Below are positions 9,434 to 19,456 of a stretch of 64,000 bases of DNA, piece after piece. This DNA comes from Acidobacteriota bacterium. Its GTDB lineage: Bacteria > Acidobacteriota > Blastocatellia > RBC074. Where the stretch lies: contig JAFDVL010000003.1 in assembly GCA_018268995.1 (NCBI GenBank), positions 1 to 64,000 on the forward strand, given 5' to 3'. Below the pieces are notes generated by a model. The model was given only the letters and a program-made list of their open reading frames with translations, made no database searches and was not told where the DNA came from. Positions within the stretch are counted from its first letter, which is position 1. The number at the start of each line of letters is the position of its first letter. The position numbers and the translations under genes were made by a program.

Positions 9434-9580
9434 TGTACGACAGGCGGCCCGCCTGTCACGCTCCTCAAAATGAGGCTCGTGATAAGTAGGCTCGTGATCG
9501 AATGTGAAGAGTGTTACTACGACGAAGGTCGTAGGGACAGGTAAATTAGACCGATGACAGGCAAGCTGCCTGTCGTACAT
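9434..9580. repeat. Pair of GACAGGC palindromes in inverted orientation
   Basis: 9434-9459 and 9553-9580 each contain a small palindrome (GACAGGC...GCCTGTC) flanked by GTAC, and are near-identical in opposite orientation. Related copies lie at 40968-41022. The pair begins directly after the dehydrogenase stop and may act as its transcription end, but no T tract follows. Confidence 0.65.
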
Positions 9581-9854
9581 TCAGACAACCAAGGCACAGC
9601 AATTGCCCAATCACAAAATGTCATCGGCAATGTTCATTTGTCGGTGAAAACTCCGCATTTCGTGTGGAAATTTTCTATTTCCTGAGAAGATTTTCGCAAC
9701 GGTCTGCGAAATATTTCCAACGTTTCATAGTTCAGTGATCTGGGCCAGTTCGGTTGAATTTAACTTAATTTCATACCCGTTATTTTTTATCGTTTGACCG
9801 TTCAACCATCAATCGGACGTTTGTCCTATCCCCTCTGGAGGCAATTGCAGGGCT
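9581..9854. other. Intergenic region before cytochrome gene
   Basis: No gene is visible. The last 150 bp are AT-rich and likely carry the promoter of the next gene, but no clean -35/-10 pair with 17-bp spacing stands out. Confidence 0.4.
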
Positions 9855-11276
9855 ATGAAACGCACCTTTCTCTTACTCGTTGTTGTCGCTGTCGCAGGAG
9901 TCTTTTGGTCGCAACAGAGCAGTAGCGCCAATGGCACATCTGCCAAAACTGTTACCTTCTCGAAAAACGTTGCCCCGATTTTCAATGCCAAATGCGCCGA
10001 GTGTCATCGCCCCGGCGAAGGCTCGCCGTTTTCGACCTTGGCGTACAAAGACGTCCGTCCGTGGGCGCGCTCAATCCGCGAAAAAGTCACGCAAAAAACA
10101 ATGCCGCCGTGGCACGCCGATCCGCACTACGGCACGTGGGCCAATGATCGCCGACTGACACCAGAAGAAATCGAAACCATCAAAACCTGGGTAGAGCAAG
10201 GCGCTCCTGAAGGCAATCCGAAAGACCTGCCGCCGATGCCCAAATTCACCGAAGGCTGGACGATTGGCAAACCTGACATCGTGATTCCGATGCCGGAGGC
10301 ATTCACGCTGGAAGCCAGCGGGCCGGACGAATATCAATACTTCGAGGTTGATCCCGGTTTCAAAGAAGACGTGTATGTGCAAAGCGCCGAAGCACGTCCC
10401 GACAATCGCAAAATCGTGCATCACATCATCGCTTTTATTCGGCCTCCGGTAGCTGCAACAGCCGCCGCCAAACCGCGACCGAATCTGAGCAAAGAAGAAT
10501 TGGCAGCCTTGCGAGCGAAGATGGAAAAGGAATCGCCTGTCTATCGCGAAGGTTTTCTGGTTCGCACGAAGCAGGAGGCACCTGTTTGTGACGATGGGTG
10601 CAACGATCCGAAGGGCGGACGGCTCGGACGCGCGGATCGCGGCTCAGAGATGGAAAACGGGCAATTGCTTGCGGGCTATGCGCCGGGCATGAATCAGGCA
10701 GTGTGGGAACCGGGAACAGTGAAGAAAATTCCCGCCGGGTCTAAAATCCTGTTCCAGATGCACTATTCCAAAGTCGCAGGCAGCGTGCAAAAAGATCGCT
10801 CCAGCATCGGCCTGGTGTTGGCGAAATCGGAGCCGAAAAAACTGGTTCACACCATGGGCATTTCCAACAATGCCTTTCTGATTCCAGCGGGCGCAGACAA
10901 TCACAAAGTTACGGCTTGTTGGACTGCCCAAAACGACATCCACATCATCAATTTCATGCCGCACATGCACCTGCGCGGCAAAGCCGTTGAATACAAGGCC
11001 ATCTATCCGGACGGCAAAACGGAAATTCTGCTGAACGTGCCCAACTACGATTTCTCGTGGCAAACGGCGTACTACCTCAAAGAGCAGAAGGTCATTCCCA
11101 AAGGGACGCGGATTATGGTGACAGGCTATTTCGACAACTCGACGCGGAATAAATTCAATCCTGATCCGACTAAAATCGTGCGATACGGCGAACCGACCTA
11201 CGATGAAATGATGATCGGTTGGATGGATTACACGCAGGACAACGAATTAGCCAAACAATCTGTTGCCAGCAAGTAA
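9855..11276 (+). CDS. Secreted cytochrome c / copper monooxygenase-like fusion
   Basis: A 473-residue exported protein. An N-terminal signal segment (1-27) is followed by a c-type cytochrome domain with CAECH (C47, C50, H51). The rest resembles a copper type II, ascorbate-dependent monooxygenase (PHM/DBM fold): a His pair in KIVHHIIAFI (about 190-200) and HMHLRGKAVEY (about 371-381), the usual two copper sites. The heme domain could supply electrons to copper in place of ascorbate (inference). GGAGG lies 14 nt before the ATG, a rather long spacing. It probably acts in the periplasm; the substrate is unknown. Similar fusions are frequent in Acidobacteriota and Planctomycetes. Confidence 0.8.
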   Translation: MKRTFLLLVVVAVAGVFWSQQSSSANGTSAKTVTFSKNVAPIFNAKCAECHRPGEGSPFSTLAYKDVRPWARSIREKVTQKTMPPWHADPHYGTWANDRRLTPEEIETIKTWVEQGAPEGNPKDLPPMPKFTEGWTIGKPDIVIPMPEAFTLEASGPDEYQYFEVDPGFKEDVYVQSAEARPDNRKIVHHIIAFIRPPVAATAAAKPRPNLSKEELAALRAKMEKESPVYREGFLVRTKQEAPVCDDGCNDPKGGRLGRADRGSEMENGQLLAGYAPGMNQAVWEPGTVKKIPAGSKILFQMHYSKVAGSVQKDRSSIGLVLAKSEPKKLVHTMGISNNAFLIPAGADNHKVTACWTAQNDIHIINFMPHMHLRGKAVEYKAIYPDGKTEILLNVPNYDFSWQTAYYLKEQKVIPKGTRIMVTGYFDNSTRNKFNPDPTKIVRYGEPTYDEMMIGWMDYTQDNELAKQSVASK

Positions 11277-11291
11277 CCAAGTTCCCTCTTT

Positions 11292-11351
11292 CACGAAGGC
11301 GCGCGAAGAAGCGCGGTGTGGTGCAAAGAAAGAGCTTCGTGCGCCTTCGTG
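11292..11351. repeat. Inverted repeat after cytochrome gene
   Basis: 17-bp arms (11292-11308 and 11335-11351, one mismatch) built on CACGAAGGCGC. It lies 16 bp after the cytochrome stop. It may be an intergenic repeat that doubles as a transcription end; there is no T tract. Confidence 0.6.
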
Positions 11352-11756
11352 GATTCATTCCTCTACACAAAGCAATGTAACGAGGTTTCATCATCGTTTC
11401 GCAATACTTTTATCACTTGCCCCACGAGCGGGGTTGAGGTATTTCCTTCTCGCTTCGGTCAGCTTGCTCCTTTTTCTCGGCCTGCTGATCCGTTTTCGTC
11501 AAACTTCCTGCGTATTTATTTGAAGCCCTGCCCCAAATTTTAGCTGGAGCTCCCCGATTTCCCCTTACTGAGCTTCCCCCGTCGTGTTTGAAAAGAAATG
11601 TAGAAATGCCTGCGCAAAGAAGCCCCCTGCATAATTCAATAGCCCCGCACTGGAAGATGAATAAAAACGAAATGACGCGTTTTAGTGGCAGATGGAGCGT
11701 TGGCGAACTCAATTCGCATCGCACCTAAATAACCAGATAAATACGCAGCAAAAAGT
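11352..11756. other. Intergenic, no gene seen
   Basis: About 400 bp with frequent stops in all frames and no recognisable domain. It presumably includes the promoter for the TPR genes. I see no further structure. Confidence 0.4.
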
Positions 11757-14258
11757 ATGAAAATAACCAGCTTGATCCTATTCGCAATCTTACTAATGTC
11801 CACAAGTGTATCAGGACAAACGGCCCAGGAATTCCTGGATCGTGGCATCCAGCATTACAAAAACAAACAATACGCTGAGGCCATTCCGCTCTTCACACAA
11901 GCGACAAAACTCAATCCAAATGCAACTGCGCCATGGTATAACCGCGCGCAAGCGTATTACTATTCGGGCAATTTTGATCTGGCAATTGCCGATTACTCAC
12001 AGGCAATACGACTGAACCCGAATTACCTGGATGCGTTGTTCCAACGAGGGCTGGCATACAATAAAAAAGGAAACCACGATGCGGCTATTGCCGATTATTC
12101 GCGCGGGATTCAGATAGCGCCGAATGACGCGCAATTTTGGTACAACCGTGGGATTGCCTACGCTGACAAAGAAAACCTTGACGCAGCGTTCGCCGATTAC
12201 AATCAGGCGCTCAAACTCAATCCCAACTACGTCAAAGCCTTCGTCAATCGCGGGTCGGTGTATTACAAAAAGAAACAATATGAGCCAGCCATTGCCGATT
12301 TGAGTACCGCCATCAAATTAGACGCGACCTATGCTGAAGCCTGGGGAAATCGTGGCGTGTGTTACAACGCGCTGAATCAGCCTGATCTTGCGATTGCCGA
12401 TTTTAATCAGGCGCTCAAAATTGACCCAAATTACGCCAAAGGATATTTGGATCGAGCGATTTCCTACAACAAAAAGAAACAGAACGATGTGGCCATTGCA
12501 GACCTGAATCAGGCCATCAAAATCAATCAGAATTTTGTCGGCGCATATCTCTTTCGTGGGGCAATCTATTACGACATCAGGAAATATGACCTCGCCCAAG
12601 CGGACATGGAAAAGGTCTTGCAGCTTTCCCCCGGCAATAAGTTGGCGATGGATGTGATGGCAAGGATTAAGGGAACAAGTTCGGTTCCCCCGCCAACAAC
12701 CAATGCAAGTTCCAAGTCGCAAGCCATTTGGACCAGTGTTTCCCCGACCAAAGGAATTGATACAAACGTCTTACGGCTAGGCGAAGAAAACGGTCAGCGA
12801 CTTCCCTTGTGCCGAGCAGCGTACAATGGTGGCACGCATCCGGGAAAGATCGTGAATGGCAAATGTCATTTCGCGTATGGAGGAACGGAGATAAATGTCA
12901 GCAGTTTTGACGTTTTGACAGCAACACAAAACCCTGCATTCATGCTGAATACCACGGGCAACGGCGAGAAATTTATCGTTGGCGCTGAAAGCAACGGTCA
13001 ACCTCTCTATTTGTGTTCAGCGGCTTATCAAAACGGCACGCATCCAGGCAAAATCGTGAACGGCAAATGCAACATCACCTGGGGCGGAAGCGAAATCTCG
13101 CAGGCTTCGTTTCTCACCTATTATGTTTCCCCCAAAGGAACAGCAACACCCGCACCGTCCAGCACCGCAGCCGCAAACCCCACAGACATGGATGGCTATC
13201 TCCAAAAAGCGCATTTGCAATTTCGTGGCAATCAGTTTCGCGAAGTCATTGCGACGACTTCTGCCTGTATCGGAGCGTTTCCGAGTTCCGTTCCCTGCCA
13301 TTTTCTGCGTGGGCAATCGTATGCTCAACTGGCAATCAATAAGCCGCTCACGGTCTTAGATCCCAAAAAGAAACCGGGCGAACCTGATCCTGATTGGCTG
13401 GCAGCGGTGGCAGACCTGACAAAAGTCATCTCACTTGCGCCGGGAAATGCCGAATATTATTACCAGCGTGCCTACATTTATTACCGCAGTGATGGATACA
13501 AAACTGAGCCTTACGAATTGGGGCAGGCCGATCTGAAAAAGGCGCTGGAGCTAAATCCAAATCACCTCAACGCAAAGGCGTTGGTGCCCAAGATCAATGC
13601 ACAGTATGCCAGCAAGCTATTTTCTGACGGCAACAGACAGGTCATGCAAGGGCAACTCTTAGCCTTGCAGGCGGGAAAAGCGAATGAGTCGGTGGATGCC
13701 TTTAATGCCGCGATCAGTGACCTGACCAAAGCGATCTCCTATCAGAAAAGCGAGCTGTACCTTAAGCGGCGCGGCGAAGCATTTATGGGATTGAAAAAAT
13801 ATGAGCTGGCCATTGCCGATTACACCGAAGCAATCAAAGTCAAACCCGCAAATGGAGATGCTTTCAATTTGCGGGCAGCAGTTTATCTTGCCCAGAAAAA
13901 CTATCCGTTAGCACTGGCAGATTACGACAAGGTAATCGCGCTCCCGGATAATTCAGAGACGAAATACGCAAAAATCCAGGCGCTTGTGCAAAAAGGCGAC
14001 CTCTATCGTGAGACTGGCAAGCTGGATCTGGCCATCGCGGAATATACAAAAACAATTGCGGCGATGCCCGACCACGGGGGCGCAATGCTTGGACGAGGCA
14101 TTGCCTACTTCAAAAAGGGCGACACCAGGGCAGCCGATGCGGATTTTCAAAAAGTCATTGCCACTTCCTATGATCCTGAAGGCGTGAAAAAGGAGCTGGC
14201 CAAACAGGGCATCCCTCCCTACAACAAACTCTATCCAACGACTCCGACCAGAAAATAA
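11757..14258 (+). CDS. Secreted TPR protein with two DM9 repeats
   Basis: An 833-residue exported protein. Signal peptide 1-20; a long block of tetratricopeptide repeats (about 22-310) with the usual W/Y-N-R-G-A-Y pattern and P at the repeat end. Two DM9 (DUF3421-type) repeats follow at about 335-388 and 401-458, recognisable from NGQ-L-LC-AAY-GTHPGKIVNGKC-GG-E. A second TPR block spans about 475-825. DM9 repeats are best known from natterin-like and insect proteins and some are mannose-binding lectins, so this may be a carbohydrate-binding module held between protein-interaction arrays (inference). The ribosome binding site is weak. The next gene, also TPR-bearing, starts 51 bp downstream and is likely cotranscribed. 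Confidence 0.85.
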   Translation: MKITSLILFAILLMSTSVSGQTAQEFLDRGIQHYKNKQYAEAIPLFTQATKLNPNATAPWYNRAQAYYYSGNFDLAIADYSQAIRLNPNYLDALFQRGLAYNKKGNHDAAIADYSRGIQIAPNDAQFWYNRGIAYADKENLDAAFADYNQALKLNPNYVKAFVNRGSVYYKKKQYEPAIADLSTAIKLDATYAEAWGNRGVCYNALNQPDLAIADFNQALKIDPNYAKGYLDRAISYNKKKQNDVAIADLNQAIKINQNFVGAYLFRGAIYYDIRKYDLAQADMEKVLQLSPGNKLAMDVMARIKGTSSVPPPTTNASSKSQAIWTSVSPTKGIDTNVLRLGEENGQRLPLCRAAYNGGTHPGKIVNGKCHFAYGGTEINVSSFDVLTATQNPAFMLNTTGNGEKFIVGAESNGQPLYLCSAAYQNGTHPGKIVNGKCNITWGGSEISQASFLTYYVSPKGTATPAPSSTAAANPTDMDGYLQKAHLQFRGNQFREVIATTSACIGAFPSSVPCHFLRGQSYAQLAINKPLTVLDPKKKPGEPDPDWLAAVADLTKVISLAPGNAEYYYQRAYIYYRSDGYKTEPYELGQADLKKALELNPNHLNAKALVPKINAQYASKLFSDGNRQVMQGQLLALQAGKANESVDAFNAAISDLTKAISYQKSELYLKRRGEAFMGLKKYELAIADYTEAIKVKPANGDAFNLRAAVYLAQKNYPLALADYDKVIALPDNSETKYAKIQALVQKGDLYRETGKLDLAIAEYTKTIAAMPDHGGAMLGRGIAYFKKGDTRAADADFQKVIATSYDPEGVKKELAKQGIPPYNKLYPTTPTRK

Positions 14259-14309
14259 ATGAACCACTCCTCGCACTATTCCTGCGAGTCAAATCAGGAG
14301 GAAATTTTT

Positions 14310-15923
14310 ATGAAGCAAATTCTCACCGTATTACTTTTGCTTTGCGGGTTCACCTTCACGACGAACGCACAATCGTATGAAAAACTGGCAGACGATACAT
14401 TCAAATACATCAAGGCTGGGACCTTTGGGAAACCGAAAGTCGCTAAAAACACGGCCAAGCTGGCGATTGGACAGGTGCGAGTCCATTACAAATTCATCAC
14501 GTCCAGAGCATCTGCCGCCAACAAAAACAATGCCGCCGATGTCACGGTCTATCTGGATGGCGAGATGACAAAAGGCGATTTGCAAAAATTGACGGACGAG
14601 TTTTACACGATCCTCCAACAAAAGCTGGCCGCAGCAGGCGTCAGTTTTGCGGATTGGAAAGCGATTGAATCCACTGAATATTTCGCTGAACGCCAGAAAT
14701 CGCAGGAAGACAAAAAGCCGCAGGACAGCGATGGCAAAAACGGACAGGCGTGGCTTTCGTTCTCTGCCTTTGACGGGCCGGTGCTGCTGAAGTGGAGACC
14801 CTATGGCAGCCCTGAGCTGGTCGGCTTCGGGCAACTGAAAAAAATGGCGAAGACGGGGAAAACAGCAGGCGGCGATTTTGTAACGTTCGATGTCGTGGTT
14901 GATTTCGCCTCAATCATGCTCAATGCCGAAATCAAACAAGACAAGAAAGGCTGGTTTTATGGCGATCCGTATTTCCACTCTGATTACAGCATCGGAGGCA
15001 GTATGAGCGTACCTCAAAGCTATATTTTCATGGTGGATGAAAAGAACAACTTCGACATTTATCAGAACGATTTGCCTATCGCTGAACGATTTTCTTTTGC
15101 GGGCAAACCATACAAAGACGAATCGAAAGCGGCGCTGAAAACGCAAACATTTTATGGCGGCGAACGACACACGTTTACACCGTTGGTGATTCCGGCCAAG
15201 CGTGATTTATACCTGACGGCGGCGCGCCGCGTCTTAAGCATATACGCTGAAATGTTTGCAGCAAAAATGAAGCTTTTGCGCGATGGGACAACCCCATCAG
15301 ACAATCGAACGGTCGCACAGGAACAACCGAAAGACAGCGGCAAAACGATAGAACAAGTCAATGCACAGGCGAAGCAAAACAACGCGCCAACGCCCGTGAC
15401 AACTGGCGAATTAACGTCTGCCGCACAGGATGCAGTCAAAGCGGGCAATTTCAAACTTGCCACGCAATACTACGGCGAAATCATCAAAAAATATCCCAAC
15501 GAACCCGAAGCGTATTTTGCGCGCGGGATGGTATTGATGGATAAATTGAATGACGGCAAAGCGGCTCTTTCTGACTTCTCGAAAGTGATCGAAATAAAGC
15601 CTAATTTCAATGACGCACTTGCCTTTTACAATCGTGGCACCATTCACCTGCGCAGCAAGGACTGGAAAAAAGCGATCTCGGATTTTGACGCATTTATCAA
15701 AGTCACGCCGACGCACGTAGATGCGTATAACAACCGCGCCATTGCGTATTACAACATCGGCAAGCCAGACGAAGCGTTGGCCGATTTTTCCAATATTATT
15801 CGCGTAGATCCAAGGAATGCGCTGGCCTACAAAAATCGGGCCATGCTTTATCGTGCGCGAGGAAATGCGACGCAAGCGCAAGCGGATGAATTACGGGCGG
15901 CACAAATTGAACGAGGGCAATAA
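14310..15923 (+). CDS. Secreted protein with C-terminal TPR repeats
   Basis: A 537-residue exported protein. The start at 14310 has a perfect AGGAGG eight bases upstream and is followed directly by a signal peptide (MKQILTVLLLLCGFTFTTNA). The longer frame would bury the signal. Residues 20-340 form a domain I do not recognise, with no visible catalytic motif. A low-complexity linker (about 340-385) leads to four TPR units (about 390-530). Together with the preceding TPR/DM9 protein it looks like one envelope complex. Function unknown. Confidence 0.8.
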   Translation: MKQILTVLLLLCGFTFTTNAQSYEKLADDTFKYIKAGTFGKPKVAKNTAKLAIGQVRVHYKFITSRASAANKNNAADVTVYLDGEMTKGDLQKLTDEFYTILQQKLAAAGVSFADWKAIESTEYFAERQKSQEDKKPQDSDGKNGQAWLSFSAFDGPVLLKWRPYGSPELVGFGQLKKMAKTGKTAGGDFVTFDVVVDFASIMLNAEIKQDKKGWFYGDPYFHSDYSIGGSMSVPQSYIFMVDEKNNFDIYQNDLPIAERFSFAGKPYKDESKAALKTQTFYGGERHTFTPLVIPAKRDLYLTAARRVLSIYAEMFAAKMKLLRDGTTPSDNRTVAQEQPKDSGKTIEQVNAQAKQNNAPTPVTTGELTSAAQDAVKAGNFKLATQYYGEIIKKYPNEPEAYFARGMVLMDKLNDGKAALSDFSKVIEIKPNFNDALAFYNRGTIHLRSKDWKKAISDFDAFIKVTPTHVDAYNNRAIAYYNIGKPDEALADFSNIIRVDPRNALAYKNRAMLYRARGNATQAQADELRAAQIERGQ

Positions 15924-16000
15924 CAATCGGTTGGGTAGGTAGTGCGGGCAATAACATTCCCGACGGTAGCTTACCGATTGAAGGCTGTGGCAAAGATTGA

Positions 16001-16759
16001 TCAGGGCACCGAGATCAGGTCTTTGCCTTTTTCCCAGAGCATGAACAAGCCAAAGCCAACGCTGAACAGGCCAGCCAGGCTTCGCGCGATCAGATTCCAT
16101 CTGACAAACCGGCTGGCTGTCAGGTGAAAAGGCAAACTCAACAAGGTACTCATCAACATCATGCCGCCAATAGACCCGATGCCGAATACGAGGATGTAAA
16201 GAAAACCGACCAGCGGAGATTGAATCGTCGAAAGCACCAGCAACATAAGCGCGGCACTGCCTGCCAATCCATGCACCATCCCAATCCACAGGGGGCGTTT
16301 GCTAATCCGGTATCCGTGGTGTGATTCCTCCTGGGCAGAGTGTTTCACCGCTGAAGATTTATCATGCAAATGCGGATGAATGTGGGTGTGGCCACCGTGC
16401 TGATGTTGATGCAAATGTAGTTTGCCTCCGCGCCCTATTTTCACCAGCGCATTCACGCCCAGCCCGATCAGCATTACTCCCACCCCAAACTCCAAAAAAC
16501 TTTCCACGCGTTCGCTGATGGGGATTTTTAGCAACAAAACAACGATCCCCGCCAACAACAGTGAAGTGGAATGCCCCAGTCCCCACAAACCGCCCACCAG
16601 TGAAGAACTAAGCCAGCTTCGGCGTTCACTGACGATGGTGGAAACAGCCGCCAGATGATCAGCATCCAGCGCATGTTTCACCCCGAAGACAAAACCTGTC
16701 CCCAGTAAGGCTGAACCATAAACAGTGGTCGTTTGCAGGGCGAAAAGAATTTCAGTCAT
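16001..16759 (-). CDS. NiCoT-type nickel/cobalt transporter
   Basis: A 252-residue polytopic membrane protein with the signature HALDADH (H29-H35) of nickel/cobalt transporters in the second membrane segment. A His-rich loop between about residues 105 and 145 (HLHQHQHGGHTHIHPHLH) is likely a metal-binding cytoplasmic or periplasmic loop. I prefer the ATG at 16759 over an upstream TTG because the protein then begins just before the first hydrophobic segment. No nickel enzyme gene is adjacent, so direction of transport and physiological metal are open; RcnA-like efflux is possible. Confidence 0.85.
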   Translation of the reverse strand: MTEILFALQTTTVYGSALLGTGFVFGVKHALDADHLAAVSTIVSERRSWLSSSLVGGLWGLGHSTSLLLAGIVVLLLKIPISERVESFLEFGVGVMLIGLGVNALVKIGRGGKLHLHQHQHGGHTHIHPHLHDKSSAVKHSAQEESHHGYRISKRPLWIGMVHGLAGSAALMLLVLSTIQSPLVGFLYILVFGIGSIGGMMLMSTLLSLPFHLTASRFVRWNLIARSLAGLFSVGFGLFMLWEKGKDLISVP

Positions 16760-16838
16760 AGTTTGTGGTTTCCGCTGCAAGCAGTGTAGCGAAGCTGGGC
16801 TGAAAAGCAAATTTCAAGCGACGCAGAACAGGACTGTC

Positions 16839-19409
16839 TCAACGTGGTTTGATGACGCGCGATGGCACATCCCGCTTGCCATCACGGCGCGTGCGATCTG
16901 TACGAGAAGTAAAATTAAAGTACGCCACAGCCGCATCGTGATCGGAGATGCGTTCGGGGCGATTGCCATCATTGCGATAGCTTTCAGGGAAATCCGCATT
17001 GCAACGAGCAAACGCCATCCGGCTGAAGAAATTCATTAAGGGCGCGTTGACCAACTCGTGATCAATGGTTTGTGCATTGCCATTGAAACTATACGAGTAC
17101 CGTTGTTCCGCAGGCACCAGCTCAATCAAATCCGTCAAATCAGGATTTACCAGATCAGCGCTCGCAGTCAGCACCTGCTCCAGCGGCGTGGGGGTGCCTT
17201 TGATCGTGCCGAGGATATCCACAAATCCATCGTTGAATTGATACGCGTTGTAATCGCCCACAGAAATGATCCGCTCGTTCGGATTGGCCTGCTGACGCGC
17301 CTGAATCAAGCGTGCCAGGTACTCCGCCTGCGCACGACGCTTTTCGCGCACACGAGCACCGCCTGCGGCATCTTCCAGGCCAAGCAACGAACGCAAGTGA
17401 TTCACGATGACCGTGAGAGGAAAGCTCACCCCATCAGCGGAATTTACGGTAGCGCGCAACACCAACGGCGGACGGTCATTCAGCGTTTCAGTTAGATTGG
17501 TGGAGGGATTCACAAAGCCAGCATCTTTGCCCTCCTGCGTGACGCTTAGAACCTTGACGCGAGATGTTTTGACCAGAAAGCCAACATCAATACCACCGGG
17601 GTCATTGCCTTCTTCCAGGTATGCCGCGTACTTCGGGTCGCCCTGACCTGTGGCAACTGCATCCGCATTGATTTTATTGGCCACGGACTGCAAAGTCGTG
17701 AGGTTTTCCATTTCCTCGACACCAATAATGTCGGGCATCTGCAAGACGTTGCGAACCACCAAGGAGGCTTTCTGCAAACGGCGACTGAAAGCTTCGCTGG
17801 TGAGGACGACCTCATTCACGCCGGGATCATCGGTGGTATCGAAAAACCGTTCGAGATTCGCCGAAGCAACGGTGAATTCGTTGGCCGATGCAACAGGCAC
17901 AGCCACAGCGCTGAGATTTCCGCTCACATTCGCCTGCGTTTGGTTGCCGGGCAACGGCAGGATCGTATACGTGCGCGAGCCGTAATCCAGGATGCCTTTT
18001 ACGTTCGTGAGAATCACGCCGGAAGTGACTTCCAACGCTGCGGCCCCCACAAGCATATCGGTGTCTACGCGCAATCGTTCTGGATTTCCATCAAAGCGCG
18101 GAATCGTCGCGGGCAAGGTCGTGGGCACTTCGACGCCAGGTTCACGAAACGGGCGTGCAATGCCAGTAATCACCGCAAAAAACATCCCGTTTGAGGTTGC
18201 TGTCGCCGAGGCTTCTCCCCCACTTGCAAAGAAGCCGCCCGTTGGCGACACGGCAGTGAGAGAATCAATATTGACGAGCATCCCTTCGTATTTTTCCAAC
18301 TGCTCGTTTGAGCCTGCGGGATTCGTATCGGCAGCAGTGAGCGTCACTGCCGCAGGCAATGGATTGTTGCCTGACAGCAGCGTGACAAATGGCGCATTGC
18401 CGATCTCAGTGACAGGCGGACTATTGGGATCAGCAGATGGCCGAAATTCAATCACCGTCCCCATCACCTGCACTTCATTGCCCGGCGAGGCAGAGGCTGG
18501 TGGCGTGGTGCTGGTAAAAACAAAAATGCCTTCCGATGTGTTTGGATCATTGTCAGGTGTCGCAGACTGAAGAAAAAATCCATTGCTTTTCACACCCGTC
18601 ACGATGCCAGTGGTCGTCACCACCGTCCCAACCAATGGCGAAGCACTGCCACTGCCCTGGATCGCATTGATTGCTGTGATCGTGGGCGGAGGCGGCGGCG
18701 CATCTCCGGTTTTTGGCGTCAGCGAAAAATCATCAATCGCCAGGCCATCATCCGCACCACTGGCATTACTATCCGTCCAACGAATAAAGAACGTTGCGCC
18801 ATTCGGAATGTTTAGCCCGGTGATGTTTGCACTGACAGTCAAACGATTCGCGGCATTGTTGCCATCCAGCGCGCCCGTAGTTCCGGTCGTGACAGGACTG
18901 GAAAAATCCAGCGCATCCACATTCATCCAACTGCCATCCGTCAACCCCGTAGCGTCCAGGCTGTACTGAAAATCCAATCGGTCGGCGCGCCCCACCGTCC
19001 CCAGTCGCCATTGTTCCCCAGTGAACGAAACCACCATGCTTGTGATCGGTTGGCCCGTGTTGTTGGTAAACCCCGCGCCAATTGTCGAAATGACGCTGCT
19101 GCTCTGCAAACTCCCAAAAGCACGATCACTGCCGACGCCAAAGCTGTAAGTATCGCCCGTGTTATTTCCCCCATCGCCTGCCCGATAGTTCGCATCCGCC
19201 CCAGTTCCCGTTTCGCTCAAGCTCCAACCGAGAGGCAAAGTTGATGATGTGCCTGAGATGACTAGCGAATCAAAGTTTTGTGTGTAAGCAGTACCGATGG
19301 CAGTCAAACTAATGCCCGTAGCAGCAATTGAAGGAGATAAGCGCAGCAGTACCAGAAGAAGAGATAAAGCAAGCAGCGTAAAAGTCGTGACACGGCTGAA
19401 TCGTTTCAT
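16839..19409 (-). CDS. ExeM/NucH-like extracellular endonuclease
   Basis: An 856-residue secreted protein. Signal peptide (1-30); an N-terminal beta-rich domain (about 35-230) typical of ExeM-type nucleases; an OB-fold-like region (about 240-400); then an endonuclease/exonuclease/phosphatase domain (about 510-845). Catalytic motifs are visible as PDIIGVEEMEN (metal Glu), VNHLRS, GDYNAYQ and ISDHDAAV. Such enzymes degrade extracellular DNA for nutrients, biofilm turnover or escape from NETs. The C-terminus ends in a basic tail with no sorting motif that I recognise. No strong ribosome binding site. It is a single gene facing the TTG/ATG of the transporter. Confidence 0.85.
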   Translation of the reverse strand: MKRFSRVTTFTLLALSLLLVLLRLSPSIAATGISLTAIGTAYTQNFDSLVISGTSSTLPLGWSLSETGTGADANYRAGDGGNNTGDTYSFGVGSDRAFGSLQSSSVISTIGAGFTNNTGQPITSMVVSFTGEQWRLGTVGRADRLDFQYSLDATGLTDGSWMNVDALDFSSPVTTGTTGALDGNNAANRLTVSANITGLNIPNGATFFIRWTDSNASGADDGLAIDDFSLTPKTGDAPPPPPTITAINAIQGSGSASPLVGTVVTTTGIVTGVKSNGFFLQSATPDNDPNTSEGIFVFTSTTPPASASPGNEVQVMGTVIEFRPSADPNSPPVTEIGNAPFVTLLSGNNPLPAAVTLTAADTNPAGSNEQLEKYEGMLVNIDSLTAVSPTGGFFASGGEASATATSNGMFFAVITGIARPFREPGVEVPTTLPATIPRFDGNPERLRVDTDMLVGAAALEVTSGVILTNVKGILDYGSRTYTILPLPGNQTQANVSGNLSAVAVPVASANEFTVASANLERFFDTTDDPGVNEVVLTSEAFSRRLQKASLVVRNVLQMPDIIGVEEMENLTTLQSVANKINADAVATGQGDPKYAAYLEEGNDPGGIDVGFLVKTSRVKVLSVTQEGKDAGFVNPSTNLTETLNDRPPLVLRATVNSADGVSFPLTVIVNHLRSLLGLEDAAGGARVREKRRAQAEYLARLIQARQQANPNERIISVGDYNAYQFNDGFVDILGTIKGTPTPLEQVLTASADLVNPDLTDLIELVPAEQRYSYSFNGNAQTIDHELVNAPLMNFFSRMAFARCNADFPESYRNDGNRPERISDHDAAVAYFNFTSRTDRTRRDGKRDVPSRVIKPR

Positions 19410-19456
19410 TGGTTTTCTCGTTGTAGGGAGCGCGCATAGACTACTCGCAGGGCAAA

